Shown here in pieces: positions 5,347 to 5,746 of a stretch of 5,746 nucleotides of DNA (positions are counted from its first letter, which is position 1; every line of letters begins with the position of its first letter). The notes under the pieces were generated by a model. It was not told the DNA's origin. It was given only the letters and a program-made list of their open reading frames with translations, and did not search any database. The DNA lies in assembly GCA_003661125.1 (NCBI GenBank), contig QMVO01000126.1, positions 1 through 5,746 of the forward strand, read 5' to 3'. This DNA comes from Methanosarcinales archaeon (GTDB taxonomy: Archaea; Halobacteriota; Syntropharchaeia; Alkanophagales; Methanospirareceae). The translations under genes and the position numbers were made by a program.

Positions 5347-5596
5347 ATGCAAAGATATTTTAAAGGCATACAGCCGCACATAAACATAGAGAAAATAGAA
5401 ACGAAGATTGCTTTTTTTGAGAGAGCTTTGAAGATTGTAAAGAAATTCTCATCTTACGAGAAGGTAACGGAACAGGGGGAATTTGTTACGTATAAAGGTG
5501 CGTGCGATAGAAAATAAGGCAAACATGGCGGTAGAGAATGCGATACGAGTTGCTGTTGGTGTTGTGAAATTGATATATAAGGAGAAGTCTTTGTAA
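5347..5596 (+). pseudogene. Small gene apparently broken by a frameshift (possible HepT/DUF86-like remnant)
   Basis: An ATG at 5347 preceded by AAAGGAG (5336-5342, spacing 4 nt) opens a 56-codon frame ending at the TAA of 5515-5517. The first part looks like real protein: amphipathic helices such as IEKIETKIAFFERALKIVKKF, then SSYEKVTEQGEF. From about 5498 the +1 frame becomes the open one and continues the helical character (VRAIENKANMAVENAIRVAV, then VVKLIYKEKSL) to a TAA at 5594-5596. Joining the frames near 5490-5510 gives about 83 residues. The pattern of a helical N-terminal half, then an acidic and aromatic stretch, then an A-x-x-x-AI-x-x-A helix, is loosely like the four-helix HepT/DUF86 (HEPN) toxin family. 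However, the RNase motif region of that family is absent, so this would be a truncated relic. The family guess is weak. Two unrelated small frames, with ATG 5525 starting the second, remain possible. Confidence 0.35.
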
Positions 5597-5746
5597 AGAG
5601 TTCTCTATTTTTTCCTCACTGCCCCGTGTCGAGGTGTGTAAGGTGGATAAGAGCATCCTGCCAGACGATGCGGAATTCAAAGGATATCAGAGCGTGGTTG
5701 TTCAAGGAATCATCATCAAAACGGATAACGTTGAATATAAGAAGGA
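5574..5746 (+). pseudogene. Transposase-like fragment without a proper start, running off the right edge
   Basis: The frame is open from a stop at 5571-5573 to the end of the window. The recognisable part starts around 5622 (LPRVEVCKVDKSILPDDAEF, then KGYQSVVVQGIIIKTDN and VEYKK). From memory this resembles an internal N-terminal-half segment of transposase-like proteins (IS66-like or unclassified) common in methanogen and ANME genomes; the exact family cannot be settled here. Within the frame the only starts are GTG at 5634 and 5643, with no good ribosome site, and family members normally have more protein upstream. A 5'-truncated copy is therefore the best reading. The 3' half is outside the window, so whether it is intact there is unknown. 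Confidence 0.4.

Noticed and set aside
5486..5680. Minus-strand 64-codon frame over the frameshifted gene and transposase-like fragment
   Set aside because: It has no ribosome site, and its product resembles no family. The plus strand carries better protein-like signal in this stretch.

Overview
The window looks like a piece of an archaeal chromosome, most likely from a euryarchaeal or methanogen/ANME-type lineage. Four observations support this: TATA-like boxes upstream of the genes instead of bacterial -35/-10 promoters, a short Lrp/AsnC-type regulator, a GTP-type PEP carboxykinase of the archaeal kind, and a secreted beta-helix protein ending in a PGF-CTERM tail (the archaeosortase sorting signal). 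The lineage assignment is inference; no rRNA or other phylogenetic marker is present.

Left part (1-2607), central metabolism: the 3' end of argG (argininosuccinate synthase) runs rightwards and converges on pckG (GTP-dependent PEP carboxykinase), which runs leftwards. Their coding 3' ends overlap by 22 bp. pckG is divergent from an Lrp/AsnC-family regulator gene. The roughly 280 bp between the two start codons holds TATA boxes for both genes and several copies of a short ACAAATG-containing near-palindrome that could be operators. The regulator may therefore control itself and/or pckG, but this is inferred from layout only.

Middle (3108-3561): about 450 bp with no confidently assigned gene. 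It holds a T-rich terminator-like stretch, short competing inverted repeats, a Shine-Dalgarno-like motif with no start codon behind it, a longer imperfect stem-loop and an orphan 95-codon reading frame that I do not recognise. A TATA box and a strong ribosome binding site for the next gene follow.

Right part (3562-5746), accessory: a 561-residue NosD-like right-handed beta-helix surface protein has a signal peptide, ten tandem units of 23 (once 22) residues in two blocks, many N-glycosylation sequons, a Ser/Pro/Thr linker and PGF-CTERM. It is followed by a small, apparently frameshifted gene and the start-less beginning of what looks like a transposase fragment that runs off the window. This suggests the surface-protein gene sits at the edge of a rearranged, transposon-affected region. 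I see no CRISPR array, tRNA, rRNA or clear new multi-gene system. The most informative leads are the pckG-lrp control region and the decaying material around the surface-protein gene.
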